Notes: generated by a model not told the origin, from the sequence alone. A stretch of DNA of 64,000 nucleotides from an uncultured Aquimarina sp. (GCA_947496355.1 CANMCO010000010.1:167368-231367), one strand, 5' to 3'; counted from the stretch's first letter, positions 7,547 to 16,788 are shown. Numbers and translations are program-made.

Positions 7547-8617
7547 ATGCGTCCTAAAAATTATTTTAAAACAAATGGTGCCATTGGAGTTTTACTTTTG
7601 GCAAGCGTATTTATGTTGACGTCTTGTAGTTCATATGAATATGTACCTTATAACGATGGTATCTATGGTGAAGCAGGAAGCCAAAGAAATACTGAAACCA
7701 GACCAAATAATCCAGAAAAAAAATCTAGCTATTATTCCAGCTATTTTTCTGAGAAATCGGCACAAATAGATAGTGCCATTGAACAAAATGAAATTTTTAC
7801 CGATGTTGATTCTTACGCCAGTGAAGATTATGATGCTGCAGACACTACAGGTGTAGCTTTAGATTATGAAGTTGGACAACCATCATGGGGAAGTAACCCT
7901 ACGCAAGTTAATGTAAACCTTTATAATAACGGATGGAACAATTGGGGTCCCGGTTGGGGATTAGGTTGGAATGCAGGATGGGGATTAGGCTGGAATGCAG
8001 GATGGGGCTGGAATGGATGGTATGGCCCAGGTTGGGGCTGGAATGCAGGATGGGGCTGGAACGGATGGTATGGCCCGGGCTGGGGTTGGAATGCTGGATT
8101 TGGATGGGGAGCACCATGGGGATGGGGATATCGCGGTCATTACCTGAGAGGCCACCGATTCGCTTACAACAGAGGGTATAGAAATGGATACGCATATAAT
8201 TCAAGAAGTCGTTATCGATCATATAATTCAAGATACAATGGAAGATCTAGAAATTCATCAAGCTATAATAGAAGTCGACAAGGGTATACTAATCGCAGAA
8301 GAGTATCTTCTGATGCAAGTAGAAGTAGAAATTCTAGCTACTCTAATCGCTCTTCTAATGGAAATTATGGCTCCCGTTCAAGGTCATCTGTAAACAGAAG
8401 CGGCGCTACTAGGTATTCTGGTCCTACGGCTAGATCAAGAAGTAATTCTTCCAGTAGAAATAGAACATATTCTCCTTCTACATCACGAAGTAGAAGCTCC
8501 AGTTACTCAAGAGGAGGCTCATCTCGTAGTAGTGGTTATTCTCGTGGAGGAAGCAGATCTTCATCAAGAAGCAGTGGTAGTAGAAGTAGCGGTAGCAGAA
8601 GCCGAGGAAGAGGTTGA
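7547..8617 (+). CDS. Lipoprotein with Gly/Trp-rich repeats and an Arg/Ser/Tyr-rich tail
   Basis: The 356-aa product has a lipoprotein signal ending in LTSC (Cys27), so it is predicted to be lipidated and exported. After an acidic region (residues 28-115) comes a block of about 60 residues made almost only of Gly, Trp, Asn and Tyr (residues 125-190), encoded by exact DNA repeats (8000-8095). The last 150 residues are Ser/Arg/Tyr/Gly-rich and strongly basic. I recognise no enzymatic domain. Similar low-complexity lipoproteins beside OmpP1-type porins are found in other Flavobacteriaceae, but no function is established. It may bind cell-surface polymers or the cell wall; that is a guess. The next gene is 184 bases downstream, separated by a long inverted repeat. 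Confidence 0.75.
   Translation: MRPKNYFKTNGAIGVLLLASVFMLTSCSSYEYVPYNDGIYGEAGSQRNTETRPNNPEKKSSYYSSYFSEKSAQIDSAIEQNEIFTDVDSYASEDYDAADTTGVALDYEVGQPSWGSNPTQVNVNLYNNGWNNWGPGWGLGWNAGWGLGWNAGWGWNGWYGPGWGWNAGWGWNGWYGPGWGWNAGFGWGAPWGWGYRGHYLRGHRFAYNRGYRNGYAYNSRSRYRSYNSRYNGRSRNSSSYNRSRQGYTNRRRVSSDASRSRNSSYSNRSSNGNYGSRSRSSVNRSGATRYSGPTARSRSNSSSRNRTYSPSTSRSRSSSYSRGGSSRSSGYSRGGSRSSSRSSGSRSSGSRSRGRG
8000..8095 (+). repeat. Two tandem 48-bp coding repeats (Gly/Trp block)
   Basis: Bases 8000-8047 and 8048-8095 are near-identical 48-mers, each encoding 16 residues around GWNGWYGPGWGWNA. A shorter unit (GLGWNAGW) is repeated just upstream at about 7960-8000. The repeat is in frame, so copy-number changes would not disrupt the protein. 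Confidence 0.9.
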
Positions 8618-8721
8618 TAAATAAAATATATACACCTGATATTTATCAGGTAACTTTCCCGAATGTCTTATTATTTTTAAGATATTCTATAATTCAAAAA
8701 ATAAAAACTAGTGGGACCTAC

Positions 8722-8761
8722 CCATCAGAGTAGTCATTATCTATAATGACTACTCTGATGG
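8722..8761. terminator. Perfect 19-bp inverted repeat between lipoprotein and porin genes
   Basis: Bases 8722-8740 and 8743-8761 are perfect reverse complements around a 2-nt centre. The stem is extended by TGGGA (about 8713) and TCCCA (about 8768) after small bulges. No U-tract follows on either strand, so it may be a processing or stabilising hairpin rather than a simple terminator. Confidence 0.55.
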
Positions 8762-8801
8762 CCTGGAATCCCATGTGGTTATTAAATAATAAAATGAACA
8801 C

Positions 8802-10316
8802 ATGAAAAAGTTACTTTTAGTCATCGGTATATTTTCAATGTCTTTTTTGAATGCTCAAGATATTACAGACGTATTACGATATTCACAACAAGACATAATG
8901 GGAACCGCTCGTTTTAGAAGTATGAGTGGTGCTTTTGGAGCCCTTGGCGGAGACTTATCTGCAATACAAATTAATCCAGCAGGATCTGCTGTTTTTTTGA
9001 ACACATATGGTTCATTAACGCTTTCATCAAGCACAATAGATAATGATGCGAATTATTTTAATGGATTTGCAAACACCAATTCAACAAATCTAAATTTCAA
9101 TCAATTAGGAACAGTTTTTATATATGACAATTATAATATTGAATCTTCAGGGGTTAATAAATTCTCACTAGGTTTAGCATATGATCAGACTGCAGATAAC
9201 GCCGACGAATTATTTGTCCTTGGAAGAAGCAACAATTCTATAAGTAGCTTTTTTCGAACTGAAGCTCAAGGAATTCCTTTAGACTTAATAACCCCTAGAG
9301 CGAATGAGTCAGTGGATGAACTATATGCTTTTTTAGGAGAAACCGAAGGATATAGTGCACAACAGGCATTTTTAGGGCATGAATCTGATATTATTGAGGC
9401 TGAAGATCCAGATAACCCAAACAATACATCATATTTTTCTAATATAGAACCCGGTTCGTTTGATCAGGAGTATTATTATGAAAGTACAGGTTTAAATGGT
9501 AAGTTCACACTAAATGGAGGTGCTCAGATAAATCAAAATTTTTATATTGGATTCAATCTTAATTCTCATTTTATTAGTTACGATCGAGTTACTGAATTTT
9601 TTGAAGAAAACAGTAATACGGGAAGCACTATTAATAGTGTACTATTTACCAATGAACTTTCTACAAGTGGCGCCGGGTTTTCTGCACAAATAGGCGGAAT
9701 TATCAAAGTAGCAAAAATACTTCGTTTGGGAGCTTCGTACGAATCCCCTACGGTATATTATATACAGGAAGAGACTACCCAACGCTTAATCACTGACGAT
9801 AACCTTGGTGTTACCAGGTTTGTAGACCCCAATGTGATTAACATTTTCCCAGAATATAAGCTTCGTACACCAGAAAGTTATACGGGAAGTATAGCAATAC
9901 TGTTTGGTCAGCAGGGCTTAATTAGTTTAGATTATTCATATAAAGACTATTCTTCTATACACATTAGTTCTGATGAGAATATTAATTTCTCTTCTCTAAA
10001 TACAGGCATAGACAATAACCTACAAGGTTCTGCAACAATAAGAATTGGTAGCGAGTGGAGGGATGGTAATTGGAGCTATAGAGGCGGATTTCGTTTTGAA
10101 GAAAGCCCTTATAAAAACGATGCAATTCTTGGCGACAAAACAGGATTTTCTATTGGTGCTGGCTATACTTTTGAGCAATTCAAATTTGATGTTGCATATG
10201 ACTATACAGAACAGCAGCGTACAGAACAATTTTATCCAGGTTCTGGTTTTAGTAACTTTGCATTGGTAGATTCATATAGAGAGAATCTGACCTTTACACT
10301 TGGAATGAATTTTTAA
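8802..10316 (+). CDS. OmpP1/FadL/TodX-family outer membrane protein
   Basis: This 504-aa protein has a signal peptide ending at about FLNAQ (residue 19) and is an outer membrane beta-barrel of the FadL type, which moves hydrophobic compounds across the outer membrane. The N-terminal plug-like block (DVLRYSQQDIMGTARFRSMSGAFGALGG, key parts GTARFRSM and GALGGDLSA) and IQINPAG are the family's conserved hatch region. Alternating beta strands follow, ending in LTFTLGMNF with a terminal Phe for BAM recognition. Bacteroidota members are often mislabelled hemin receptor. The natural substrate is unknown. It follows the Gly/Trp lipoprotein in the same direction and converges on a T9SS cargo gene. Confidence 0.88.
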   Translation: MKKLLLVIGIFSMSFLNAQDITDVLRYSQQDIMGTARFRSMSGAFGALGGDLSAIQINPAGSAVFLNTYGSLTLSSSTIDNDANYFNGFANTNSTNLNFNQLGTVFIYDNYNIESSGVNKFSLGLAYDQTADNADELFVLGRSNNSISSFFRTEAQGIPLDLITPRANESVDELYAFLGETEGYSAQQAFLGHESDIIEAEDPDNPNNTSYFSNIEPGSFDQEYYYESTGLNGKFTLNGGAQINQNFYIGFNLNSHFISYDRVTEFFEENSNTGSTINSVLFTNELSTSGAGFSAQIGGIIKVAKILRLGASYESPTVYYIQEETTQRLITDDNLGVTRFVDPNVINIFPEYKLRTPESYTGSIAILFGQQGLISLDYSYKDYSSIHISSDENINFSSLNTGIDNNLQGSATIRIGSEWRDGNWSYRGGFRFEESPYKNDAILGDKTGFSIGAGYTFEQFKFDVAYDYTEQQRTEQFYPGSGFSNFALVDSYRENLTFTLGMNF

Positions 10317-10330
10317 AAATACTTTATTCT

Positions 10331-10372
10331 GACTAGTCCTAAATAACCGATACAGATTATTTAGGACTAGTC
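10331..10372. terminator. Convergent-gene hairpin, 16-bp perfect stem
   Basis: GACTAGTCCTAAATAA (10331-10346) pairs perfectly with 10357-10372 around a 10-nt loop, in the 68-bp gap between two convergent genes. There is no clear U-run, but the placement suggests a bidirectional terminator. Confidence 0.7.
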
Positions 10373-10384
10373 ATTAAATGCTAT

Positions 10385-11923
10385 TTATCGTATTAGAGAA
10401 AAGCTACCTGCAAACACTCTTCTTCTCATATTAGGATCTGTAGGTTCATTAAATTCTACCCTGAACCAATATTCTGATGATGGCATATTTTTACCATTAT
10501 AGGTACCATCCCAACCTGCACCATCAGGTCGTAATTGTTTCAATAATTTACCATATCGATCAAAAATATAAATCAAAGGTATCTGGGACGATAGCTCAGG
10601 ATTTATTATGTTCCAGGTATCATGAAAAGAATCTCCATTTGGAGTAAAGTACTTAGGATATCCGAGAATCATAAAAATGGACGATTCTCTTTCACTAGCA
10701 GGGCAGTCTCTATATCTAGCCGTAATACGATAATCACCAGGATGCACATCAGAAAAAACCGGGGATGATTGAAAAGCCCTATATTCTATAAAACCATTTC
10801 CTAAATCTCTATCCAACCTGTACTCAAAATCATTAAATCCTAATACCTGAACATCTGGAACATTGTTGAATGAAGCAGAAATTTGTGCGGTTACGGTATA
10901 GCTCCCTGCAAAAGATTCTTCGGCTACGTTTGAGTCTACCGTAATTTCAATTGCAGAAACATCCAAAACCTGCAAATCATCTCTTCCAACTTCTATAGTT
11001 GCCATAGTATCAGAATAACCAATTAACTGATAAACTCCTGACGAAAAAACTTCTAAAACAGGTGTATCAGTTACAGCACCTAGAGGGCTAAAATTAGTGG
11101 TTCCAAGTTCTGCTCGTTCCCATTGAAATCTAATCGCTGCAGGTATTTCTGGCGGACCAACTACTCTAGGAAACCTTCCTTCTATTGTAACAGGAAATTC
11201 ACCACATGTAGCAATATCCGGTCCAACACCCGGTTCTAAAACACTACAATCTGTGGTTCCTGCATTTTCTTCGTCTAAATTAGTTTGTTGTAATTGGATG
11301 ACTCCAGATTCATCAGAATCATTTGTAACAAGAATAATGTAATATTCTCCTGATTGCCCATCAGTTATTGTCAAAGTCTCTATGAATCTTGTTTCCTCGC
11401 CTTCTACCGGAGTAAAAGCATAACTACAATCAACAATATTGGTGTTATCTCGATCTTGAATATAAAAGTCTGGATCATCTGCATTGTTAACACATTCTTC
11501 AGGACGTGTGTCTGTATCCCCATTAAGATCGCAACCAGTTGCCAGATCATCACAATTTATAAAAGAGGTAGTAAATGGCCCCCAGGCAATAAAGTCAACA
11601 TCCAATTGCTGCTCACCTCGATCTAATCTACTATCACCATCAATATCCATCCATTGTTGAATATCAAACTCTAATCTCCCCGATTCCTCAATGCGAATGA
11701 AATACCAAGATGCATTTTGGGAAGTATTAAGACAACCTATCTGCCCCAGCCCTAGAAAATCATCGCCAGTTGTATTTGGAAATGTTAACTCCTGAGCAGC
11801 ATCAGAACAAAACGGGTTTGCGGTTCTGCAAAGCTGGTCAATTTGTCCATACATAGCAGAATTACTAAGAAAAGTAATAAATAAAAATAATGAGATCTGA
11901 GGTATAACTTTGGCCATTTTCAT
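10385..11923 (-). CDS. T9SS type B cargo protein (gliding-motility-associated C-terminal domain)
   Basis: The 512-aa product has a Sec signal peptide ending near SAMYGQ (residue 27). Its last 90 residues are a type B T9SS sorting domain: YPKYFTPNGDSFHDTWNI, IYIFDRYGKLLKQL, GWDGTYNGKNMPSSEYWFRV and a final FAGSFSLIR. These domains direct export through the type IX machinery, after which the protein stays at or leaves the cell surface. The middle has many Asp residues and paired Cys (SFINCDDLATGCD, ECVNNADDPDF), suggesting Ca-binding beta-sandwich adhesive modules; I cannot name a ligand. A second Met at position 3 is an equally good start. Confidence 0.88.
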   Translation of the reverse strand: MKMAKVIPQISLFLFITFLSNSAMYGQIDQLCRTANPFCSDAAQELTFPNTTGDDFLGLGQIGCLNTSQNASWYFIRIEESGRLEFDIQQWMDIDGDSRLDRGEQQLDVDFIAWGPFTTSFINCDDLATGCDLNGDTDTRPEECVNNADDPDFYIQDRDNTNIVDCSYAFTPVEGEETRFIETLTITDGQSGEYYIILVTNDSDESGVIQLQQTNLDEENAGTTDCSVLEPGVGPDIATCGEFPVTIEGRFPRVVGPPEIPAAIRFQWERAELGTTNFSPLGAVTDTPVLEVFSSGVYQLIGYSDTMATIEVGRDDLQVLDVSAIEITVDSNVAEESFAGSYTVTAQISASFNNVPDVQVLGFNDFEYRLDRDLGNGFIEYRAFQSSPVFSDVHPGDYRITARYRDCPASERESSIFMILGYPKYFTPNGDSFHDTWNIINPELSSQIPLIYIFDRYGKLLKQLRPDGAGWDGTYNGKNMPSSEYWFRVEFNEPTDPNMRRRVFAGSFSLIR

Positions 11924-12026
11924 ATAACGTTAAAAACTACATTTTTCGTGTGTAGGTCTAAATTTGGATTTTAAATATACAGAACTTCTACAAGAAAACC
12001 AGCTAATCTAATTGTTTAACATAGCT

Positions 12027-12059
12027 TTTGCCAAGTAAAACAACAAAATCGTATCTTTG
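12027..12059 (+). promoter_or_regulatory. Promoter of folE
   Basis: TTTG (12027-12030) is followed after 21 nt by TATCTTTG (12052-12059), an exact TAnnTTTG box. The folE start is about 70 bases downstream. Confidence 0.75.
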
Positions 12060-12127
12060 CAACCCATATTACGGGAGTAATATTAAATTATTCCCTTTTT
12101 ATGTACTAAATAATAAAATTTTTAAGT

Positions 12128-12805
12128 GTGAAAATTGACAAGGCCCTTGAAGCTATTGAAGCGCTAGGTGATAATCATGTAGCTACTAGCGCTACCACTC
12201 CTCTTAGAGAAGATGCCTTTAAACTTAGTGATAAAGAGAAAATTGCTTTGATTAAAGAAGATGTAAAACATATAATGGAAACCTTGGGGTTAGATCTTAC
12301 AGACGATAGTCTTAAAGGTACTCCGCAACGAGTTGCAAAAATGTTTGTGAACGAGATTTTTTCTGGTCTTCATCCGCAAAGAAAACCAGATGCTTCTACT
12401 TTTGAGAACCACTACAAGTATGGAGAAATGTTGGTTGAGAAAAACATTACAGTATATTCTACATGTGAACATCATTTATTACCTATTGTGGGTAGAGCTC
12501 ATGTAGCATACATTTCTAACGGAACTGTTGTAGGGTTGTCCAAAATGAATAGAATTGTCGATTATTATGCCAAACGACCTCAGGTACAAGAACGCATGAC
12601 AATGCAGATCGTACAAGATCTACAAACTGTTCTTGGAACCAAAGATGTGGCTTGCGTTATAGATGCAAAACATTTATGTGTAAACTCAAGAGGGATCAGA
12701 GATATCGAAAGCAGTACTGTTACCAGTGAATTTGGAGGTAAATTCAAAGAGGAATCGGTAAGACGAGAATTTCTGGACTATATTAAACTAGACACTACAT
12801 TTTAA
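12128..12805 (+). CDS. folE: GTP cyclohydrolase I
   Basis: FolE converts GTP to 7,8-dihydroneopterin triphosphate, the first step of folate (and possibly queuosine-type or tetrahydropterin) synthesis. The zinc/active-site motifs are present: CEHHLLP (zinc Cys and catalytic His pair), VVGLSKMNRIVDYYAKRPQVQE and ACVIDAKHLCVNSRGI with the second zinc Cys. The length of 225 aa is usual. I take the GTG at 12128 as start because it immediately follows the leader and gives VKIDKALEAIEAL; an in-frame ATG does not occur until residue 73. It probably heads an operon with cysS (38-nt gap). Confidence 0.96.
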   Translation: MKIDKALEAIEALGDNHVATSATTPLREDAFKLSDKEKIALIKEDVKHIMETLGLDLTDDSLKGTPQRVAKMFVNEIFSGLHPQRKPDASTFENHYKYGEMLVEKNITVYSTCEHHLLPIVGRAHVAYISNGTVVGLSKMNRIVDYYAKRPQVQERMTMQIVQDLQTVLGTKDVACVIDAKHLCVNSRGIRDIESSTVTSEFGGKFKEESVRREFLDYIKLDTTF

Positions 12806-12843
12806 TCCTATTTTCAATACAAATTTCAGCATTAATTTAAATT

Positions 12844-14340
12844 ATGGCAGTAACTCCTTTGTACAAAACTCAAGAATTAAAAGTTTATAATTCGATTTCT
12901 GGGCAAAAAGAAACATTTACCCCCATTACAGAAGGTAATATAGGTATGTATGTATGTGGTCCAACCGTATATAGTAATGTCCACCTAGGAAACTGTCGAA
13001 CTTTTATTTCTTTTGACATGGTATTTAGGTACCTAAAGCATCTAGGATATAAAGTTAGGTATGTAAGGAATATTACAGATGCCGGCCATTTAGAGAATGA
13101 TGCTGAAGAAGGTGAAGATAAAGTTGCAAAAAAAGCTAGGCTAGAACAGTTGGAGCCTATGGAAATTGTACAACGATACACATTAGATTTCCATCATGTG
13201 ATGTCAAAATTTAATGCAATTGCGCCAAGCATAGAACCTACTGCAACGGGTCATATTGTAGAGCAGATTGAAATCATAAAAACCATTATTGATAATGGAT
13301 TTGCCTATGAATCTAATGGTTCTGTTTACTTTGATGTTCAAAAGTTTAATGAAACTAATCATTATGGAAAACTAAGTGGACGTAACCTTGAAGATATGAT
13401 CGCAAATACAAGGGAATTATCTGCACAAAGCGATAAGAAAAACCCTCAAGATTTTGCACTTTGGAAAAAAGCAGAACCCCAACACATTATGCGTTGGCCA
13501 TCACCTTGGAGTGATGGTTTCCCAGGTTGGCATCTTGAGTGTACTGTAATGAGTACAAAATATTTGGGAGAGCGTTTCGATATTCACGGAGGTGGAATGG
13601 ATTTAAAATTCCCTCATCACGAGTGCGAAATTGCACAAGGAGAGGCCGCTTGTGGGCAGACACCTGTAAATTATTGGATGCATGCCAATATGCTCACTCT
13701 TAATAGTAAAAAAATGTCTAAGTCCACAGGAAACACAATATCTCCGGGAGAATTATTCTCGGGAAATAATGACTTTCTCGGCAAACCCTTTGACCCAACT
13801 ATTGTTCGTTTTTTTATGATGCAAGCCCATTATAGAAGTATTTTGGATTTTTCGAAAGATGCTTTGGAAGCCTCAGAAAAAGGGTTTCATAAATTAATGG
13901 ATGCAATACAGACTATTGATAAATTGCAAACAAGTCAAAAAACTGATGCATTTGATGTAAAGGCATGGAGAAAAGATTGCTATAACGCTATGAATGATGA
14001 CTTTAACACTCCTATCCTAATTGCAAAATTATTTGATGCCGTGAAATTTATAAACACTGCTAAAGAACAAAAAGCAGATATCTCTAAAGATGATTTGGAA
14101 TTACTTCGTGAAACCATGCATGGTTTTATATATGATGTTTTAGGATTGGTAAATATGAATGAAGTCTCCTCTGATGTAAGTGATAAGCTTTCCGGGACCG
14201 TAGAATTATTGATTAATCTAAGAGCAGAAGCACGAGCAAATAAAGACTTTGCAACAAGTGATAAGATTAGAGATGAATTGTTAGCTATGGGGATTCAACT
14301 CAAAGATAGTCGTGAAGGAACAACCTTTTCTTTGAACTAA
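12844..14340 (+). CDS. cysS: Cysteinyl-tRNA synthetase
   Basis: This 498-aa class I synthetase charges tRNA-Cys. Seen are the zinc Cys in MYVCGPTVY, the HIGH-like HLGN motif right after it, the second zinc cluster (WHLECTVMS, HHECEIAQGEA) and the KMSKSTGN loop. The C-terminal DALR-like anticodon domain ends with the typical EARANKDFATSDKIRDEL helix. Length and order are normal. It lies between folE and yidD on the same strand with small gaps, so co-transcription is likely. Confidence 0.97.
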   Translation: MAVTPLYKTQELKVYNSISGQKETFTPITEGNIGMYVCGPTVYSNVHLGNCRTFISFDMVFRYLKHLGYKVRYVRNITDAGHLENDAEEGEDKVAKKARLEQLEPMEIVQRYTLDFHHVMSKFNAIAPSIEPTATGHIVEQIEIIKTIIDNGFAYESNGSVYFDVQKFNETNHYGKLSGRNLEDMIANTRELSAQSDKKNPQDFALWKKAEPQHIMRWPSPWSDGFPGWHLECTVMSTKYLGERFDIHGGGMDLKFPHHECEIAQGEAACGQTPVNYWMHANMLTLNSKKMSKSTGNTISPGELFSGNNDFLGKPFDPTIVRFFMMQAHYRSILDFSKDALEASEKGFHKLMDAIQTIDKLQTSQKTDAFDVKAWRKDCYNAMNDDFNTPILIAKLFDAVKFINTAKEQKADISKDDLELLRETMHGFIYDVLGLVNMNEVSSDVSDKLSGTVELLINLRAEARANKDFATSDKIRDELLAMGIQLKDSREGTTFSLN

Positions 14341-14346
14341 ATTGTT

Positions 14347-14613
14347 TTGAGCCTTAGAATATACATAAAGAAGGTTTTGATATTTCCATTTATCATATTG
14401 GTAAAATTATATCAAAACCTAATTTCACCATTAACTCCAGCTACGTGTCGGTATCAACCTACCTGTTCACATTATACGCTTGAAGCTTTGCAAAAGCATG
14501 GATTATTTAAAGGAGGGGCGCTTTCTGCAAAGCGTATCTTTAGTTGTCATCCTTGGGGAGGTAGTGGTTATGATCCAGTGCCTGATGTAAAAGACAAATT
14601 AAAAAATGACTAA
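14347..14613 (+). CDS. yidD: Membrane protein insertion efficiency factor YidD
   Basis: This 88-aa protein assists YidC-dependent membrane insertion at the inner face of the cytoplasmic membrane. The conserved block CRYQPTCSHYTLEAL, then KGGALSAKRIFSCHPWGGSGYDPVP, is intact, with an N-terminal amphipathic/hydrophobic helix (LIFPFIILVKLYQNLISP). The best start is TTG at 14347, 6 bases after the cysS stop, since no ATG precedes the conserved region in frame. The tight spacing suggests translational coupling to cysS. Confidence 0.93.
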   Translation: MSLRIYIKKVLIFPFIILVKLYQNLISPLTPATCRYQPTCSHYTLEALQKHGLFKGGALSAKRIFSCHPWGGSGYDPVPDVKDKLKND

Positions 14614-14698
14614 ACAATAGAATGTTTTATCAAAAAAAACAGCTCATTAAATTCTTATTTAAATACCTATATTTACTTTCGAAAAATAAAACTCATAC

Positions 14699-15628
14699 AT
14701 GATATTATCAAAAATTATCTGGAATCCAGTTGAAGGAATAGATCTTGGCTTTTTTGTTATCCGTTTTTATAGTTTAATGTTTGTTATTGCCTTCTCATTA
14801 GGATGGTACTTAATGAAAAAAATATACATACGAGAAAATATCTCGATGGAAAAGCTTGATTCTGTATTTATTTATGCAGTGCTAGGTACTTTGATTGGGG
14901 CAAGGTTAGGTCATGTTATTTTCTACGATTGGGATCATTATAAAAATAATCTTTTAGAAATTCTTTTACCTTTCCGGTTTGATCCTAAGTTCGAGTTTAC
15001 AGGTTTTCAAGGATTAGCAAGTCATGGTGCGGCGATTGCTTTCATTATTGCTATGTATTATTATTCGAAAAAAGTATTGCATAAACATCCTTTATGGATT
15101 TTGGATAGAGTAACTATACCGGCAGCTTTTGGAGGAATATTTGTGAGATTGGGTAATTTTTTTAATTCTGAAATTATAGGAGAACCTACAGATTCTTCTT
15201 TTGGGGTTAAATTTGTTCGAGAAGGACTATCCAAACAACAAGTAGTCAAAGAAACCGGAATAAAAAATATAAACGATGCGTATGCAGCAGTAGTAGAAAA
15301 TCCTCAGTTTTCTAGCCTTCTAGAAAGCGTTCCGTACTGCCATCCAGCTCAGTTATACGAAGCATTTGGGTATATATTTGTATCTTTTATTTTACTGTTT
15401 TTGTATTGGAAAACAGATAAGCGAAATAAACCAGGGTTTTTATTTGGTACATATATGATCTTAATATGGGTTGTTCGTTTTATCGTAGAATATGTAAAGA
15501 AAAGCCAGGAAGGTTTTGGAGATTCTCCAGAATCTATAATGACTACTGGCCAGTGGTTAAGTATTCCTTTTATAATTGTCGGGATATACTTCATTATTAG
15601 ATCAGGCAAAAAAGCGGAGATAAAATAA
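14699..15628 (+). CDS. lgt: Prolipoprotein diacylglyceryl transferase
   Basis: Lgt transfers diacylglyceryl from phosphatidylglycerol to the lipobox Cys of prolipoproteins in the inner membrane. This 309-aa protein has about seven membrane segments. It has the conserved GLASHGAA, the signature RLGNFFNSEIIGEPT (essential Arg, Asn, Glu) and the C-terminal CHPAQLYEAFGY. Many lipoproteins in this window (for example at 7547, 15736, 18179, 22650 and 51052) would be its substrates. It follows yidD by 85 bases. Confidence 0.96.
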   Translation: MILSKIIWNPVEGIDLGFFVIRFYSLMFVIAFSLGWYLMKKIYIRENISMEKLDSVFIYAVLGTLIGARLGHVIFYDWDHYKNNLLEILLPFRFDPKFEFTGFQGLASHGAAIAFIIAMYYYSKKVLHKHPLWILDRVTIPAAFGGIFVRLGNFFNSEIIGEPTDSSFGVKFVREGLSKQQVVKETGIKNINDAYAAVVENPQFSSLLESVPYCHPAQLYEAFGYIFVSFILLFLYWKTDKRNKPGFLFGTYMILIWVVRFIVEYVKKSQEGFGDSPESIMTTGQWLSIPFIIVGIYFIIRSGKKAEIK

Positions 15629-15656
15629 AATTACCTTATTATTTATTGATATAGGT

Positions 15657-15685
15657 TTAGATCATCCGTAATGTCTATGATCTAA
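15657..15685 (+). terminator. Hairpin after lgt
   Basis: TTAGATCAT (15657-15665) and ATGATCTAA (15677-15685) pair perfectly around an 11-nt loop, 29 bases after lgt. There is no good U-tract. Confidence 0.5.
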
Positions 15686-15735
15686 TACTAAAACAAAACT
15701 GTTATCGTTACCCATAATATCAACTATTATGTAAA

Positions 15736-16788
15736 ATGATGATGAGAATAATCCCCTGTATTTTTGCTATATTATTTATTCTAGGCACCTTAACTTCTTG
15801 CGAATCTGAATCTGAAATGCCAGAGGAGACTAATCAACCTGATGGAGATGGTAATGGTGGTGAGCCTGATAATGAACCAATATCTGCTGTGGATACTCAT
15901 GGGTTACTACAAACTTCTGGAAACAAAATCGTAGACAAAAACAATAAGGTTGTTCAACTGAGGGGAATGTCATTATTCTGGAGTCAGTGGATGGGACAGT
16001 ATTACACAAAAGAAACAGTAGGCTGGTTAAAAGAAGATTGGAAATGCAATATTGTTAGAGCTGCAATGGGTGTAGAAGATAATGATGGATATCTTTCTAA
16101 TAAAGAAGTAGAAAAGCAAAAAGTTTTTACCGTTATCGATGCTGCTATAGCTGAAGGTATTTATGTTATTGTAGACTGGCATAGTCATCATGCCGAAGAT
16201 TATCTAAATGAAGCCAAAACATTCTTTTCTGAAATTGCTCAAAAGTATGGCAATCAACCCAATATTATTTATGAGATTTATAACAAACCATTAAACGTTT
16301 CATGGGTAGAAGTACTAAAACCTTATCATGAGCAAGTAATTTCTGAAATAAGAAAGCATGATCCAGATAATCTAATAATTTGCGGAACTCGTAATTGGTC
16401 TCAGGATGTTGATGAAGTCATAGGAAATAAGATAAGTGATAATAACGTAGCTTATACTTTTCATTATTATGCTGCAACACATAAGGAATCGCTTAGAGAT
16501 AAAGTACAAAATGCTCTTGATAATGCTATCCCTGTTTTTGTAACAGAATACGGGGTTTCAGAAGCCAGTGGTGACGGTTCTATTGACGTTAGTGAAGCGC
16601 AAACATGGTGGAACTTCCTAGAACAAAATAAGATATCATGGTGTAATTGGTCTATTGCGGATAAAGAAGAATTATCTGCCGCACTTAAACCTGGGGCAAG
16701 TGGTTCTGGTGGATGGACAGAAGATCTGTTAACCGTTTCAGGAAAAATGGTAAGAGACGAAATTAAAGCCAAAAATCCGGAATACTAA
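15736..16788 (+). CDS. GH5-family endoglucanase-like lipoprotein with altered acid/base residue
   Basis: The 350-aa product has a lipoprotein signal (LTSC, Cys22), an acidic Gly/Asp linker (residues 23-50) and a GH5 (cellulase A, GH5_2-like) TIM barrel. Family motifs are seen: QLRGMSLFWSQW, NIVRAAMGVED, VIVDWHSHHAEDY, the strand-4 block YEIYNKPLNVSW, TFHYYAATH, and the nucleophile strand VFVTEYGVSEASGDG (Glu271). In active GH5 enzymes the strand-4 motif is N-E-P, with Glu the acid/base. Here codon 184 (16285-16287) is AAA, giving N-K-P. A single G-to-A change explains it. The enzyme is predicted to be catalytically impaired unless the base is an error. No other polysaccharide-degradation gene is adjacent. 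Confidence 0.85.
   Translation: MMMRIIPCIFAILFILGTLTSCESESEMPEETNQPDGDGNGGEPDNEPISAVDTHGLLQTSGNKIVDKNNKVVQLRGMSLFWSQWMGQYYTKETVGWLKEDWKCNIVRAAMGVEDNDGYLSNKEVEKQKVFTVIDAAIAEGIYVIVDWHSHHAEDYLNEAKTFFSEIAQKYGNQPNIIYEIYNKPLNVSWVEVLKPYHEQVISEIRKHDPDNLIICGTRNWSQDVDEVIGNKISDNNVAYTFHYYAATHKESLRDKVQNALDNAIPVFVTEYGVSEASGDGSIDVSEAQTWWNFLEQNKISWCNWSIADKEELSAALKPGASGSGGWTEDLLTVSGKMVRDEIKAKNPEY

Noticed and set aside
7908..8393. Three alternative frames inside the Gly/Trp repeat gene
   Set aside because: They arise from the tandem repeats; the lipoprotein frame has a signal peptide and spans the whole region.
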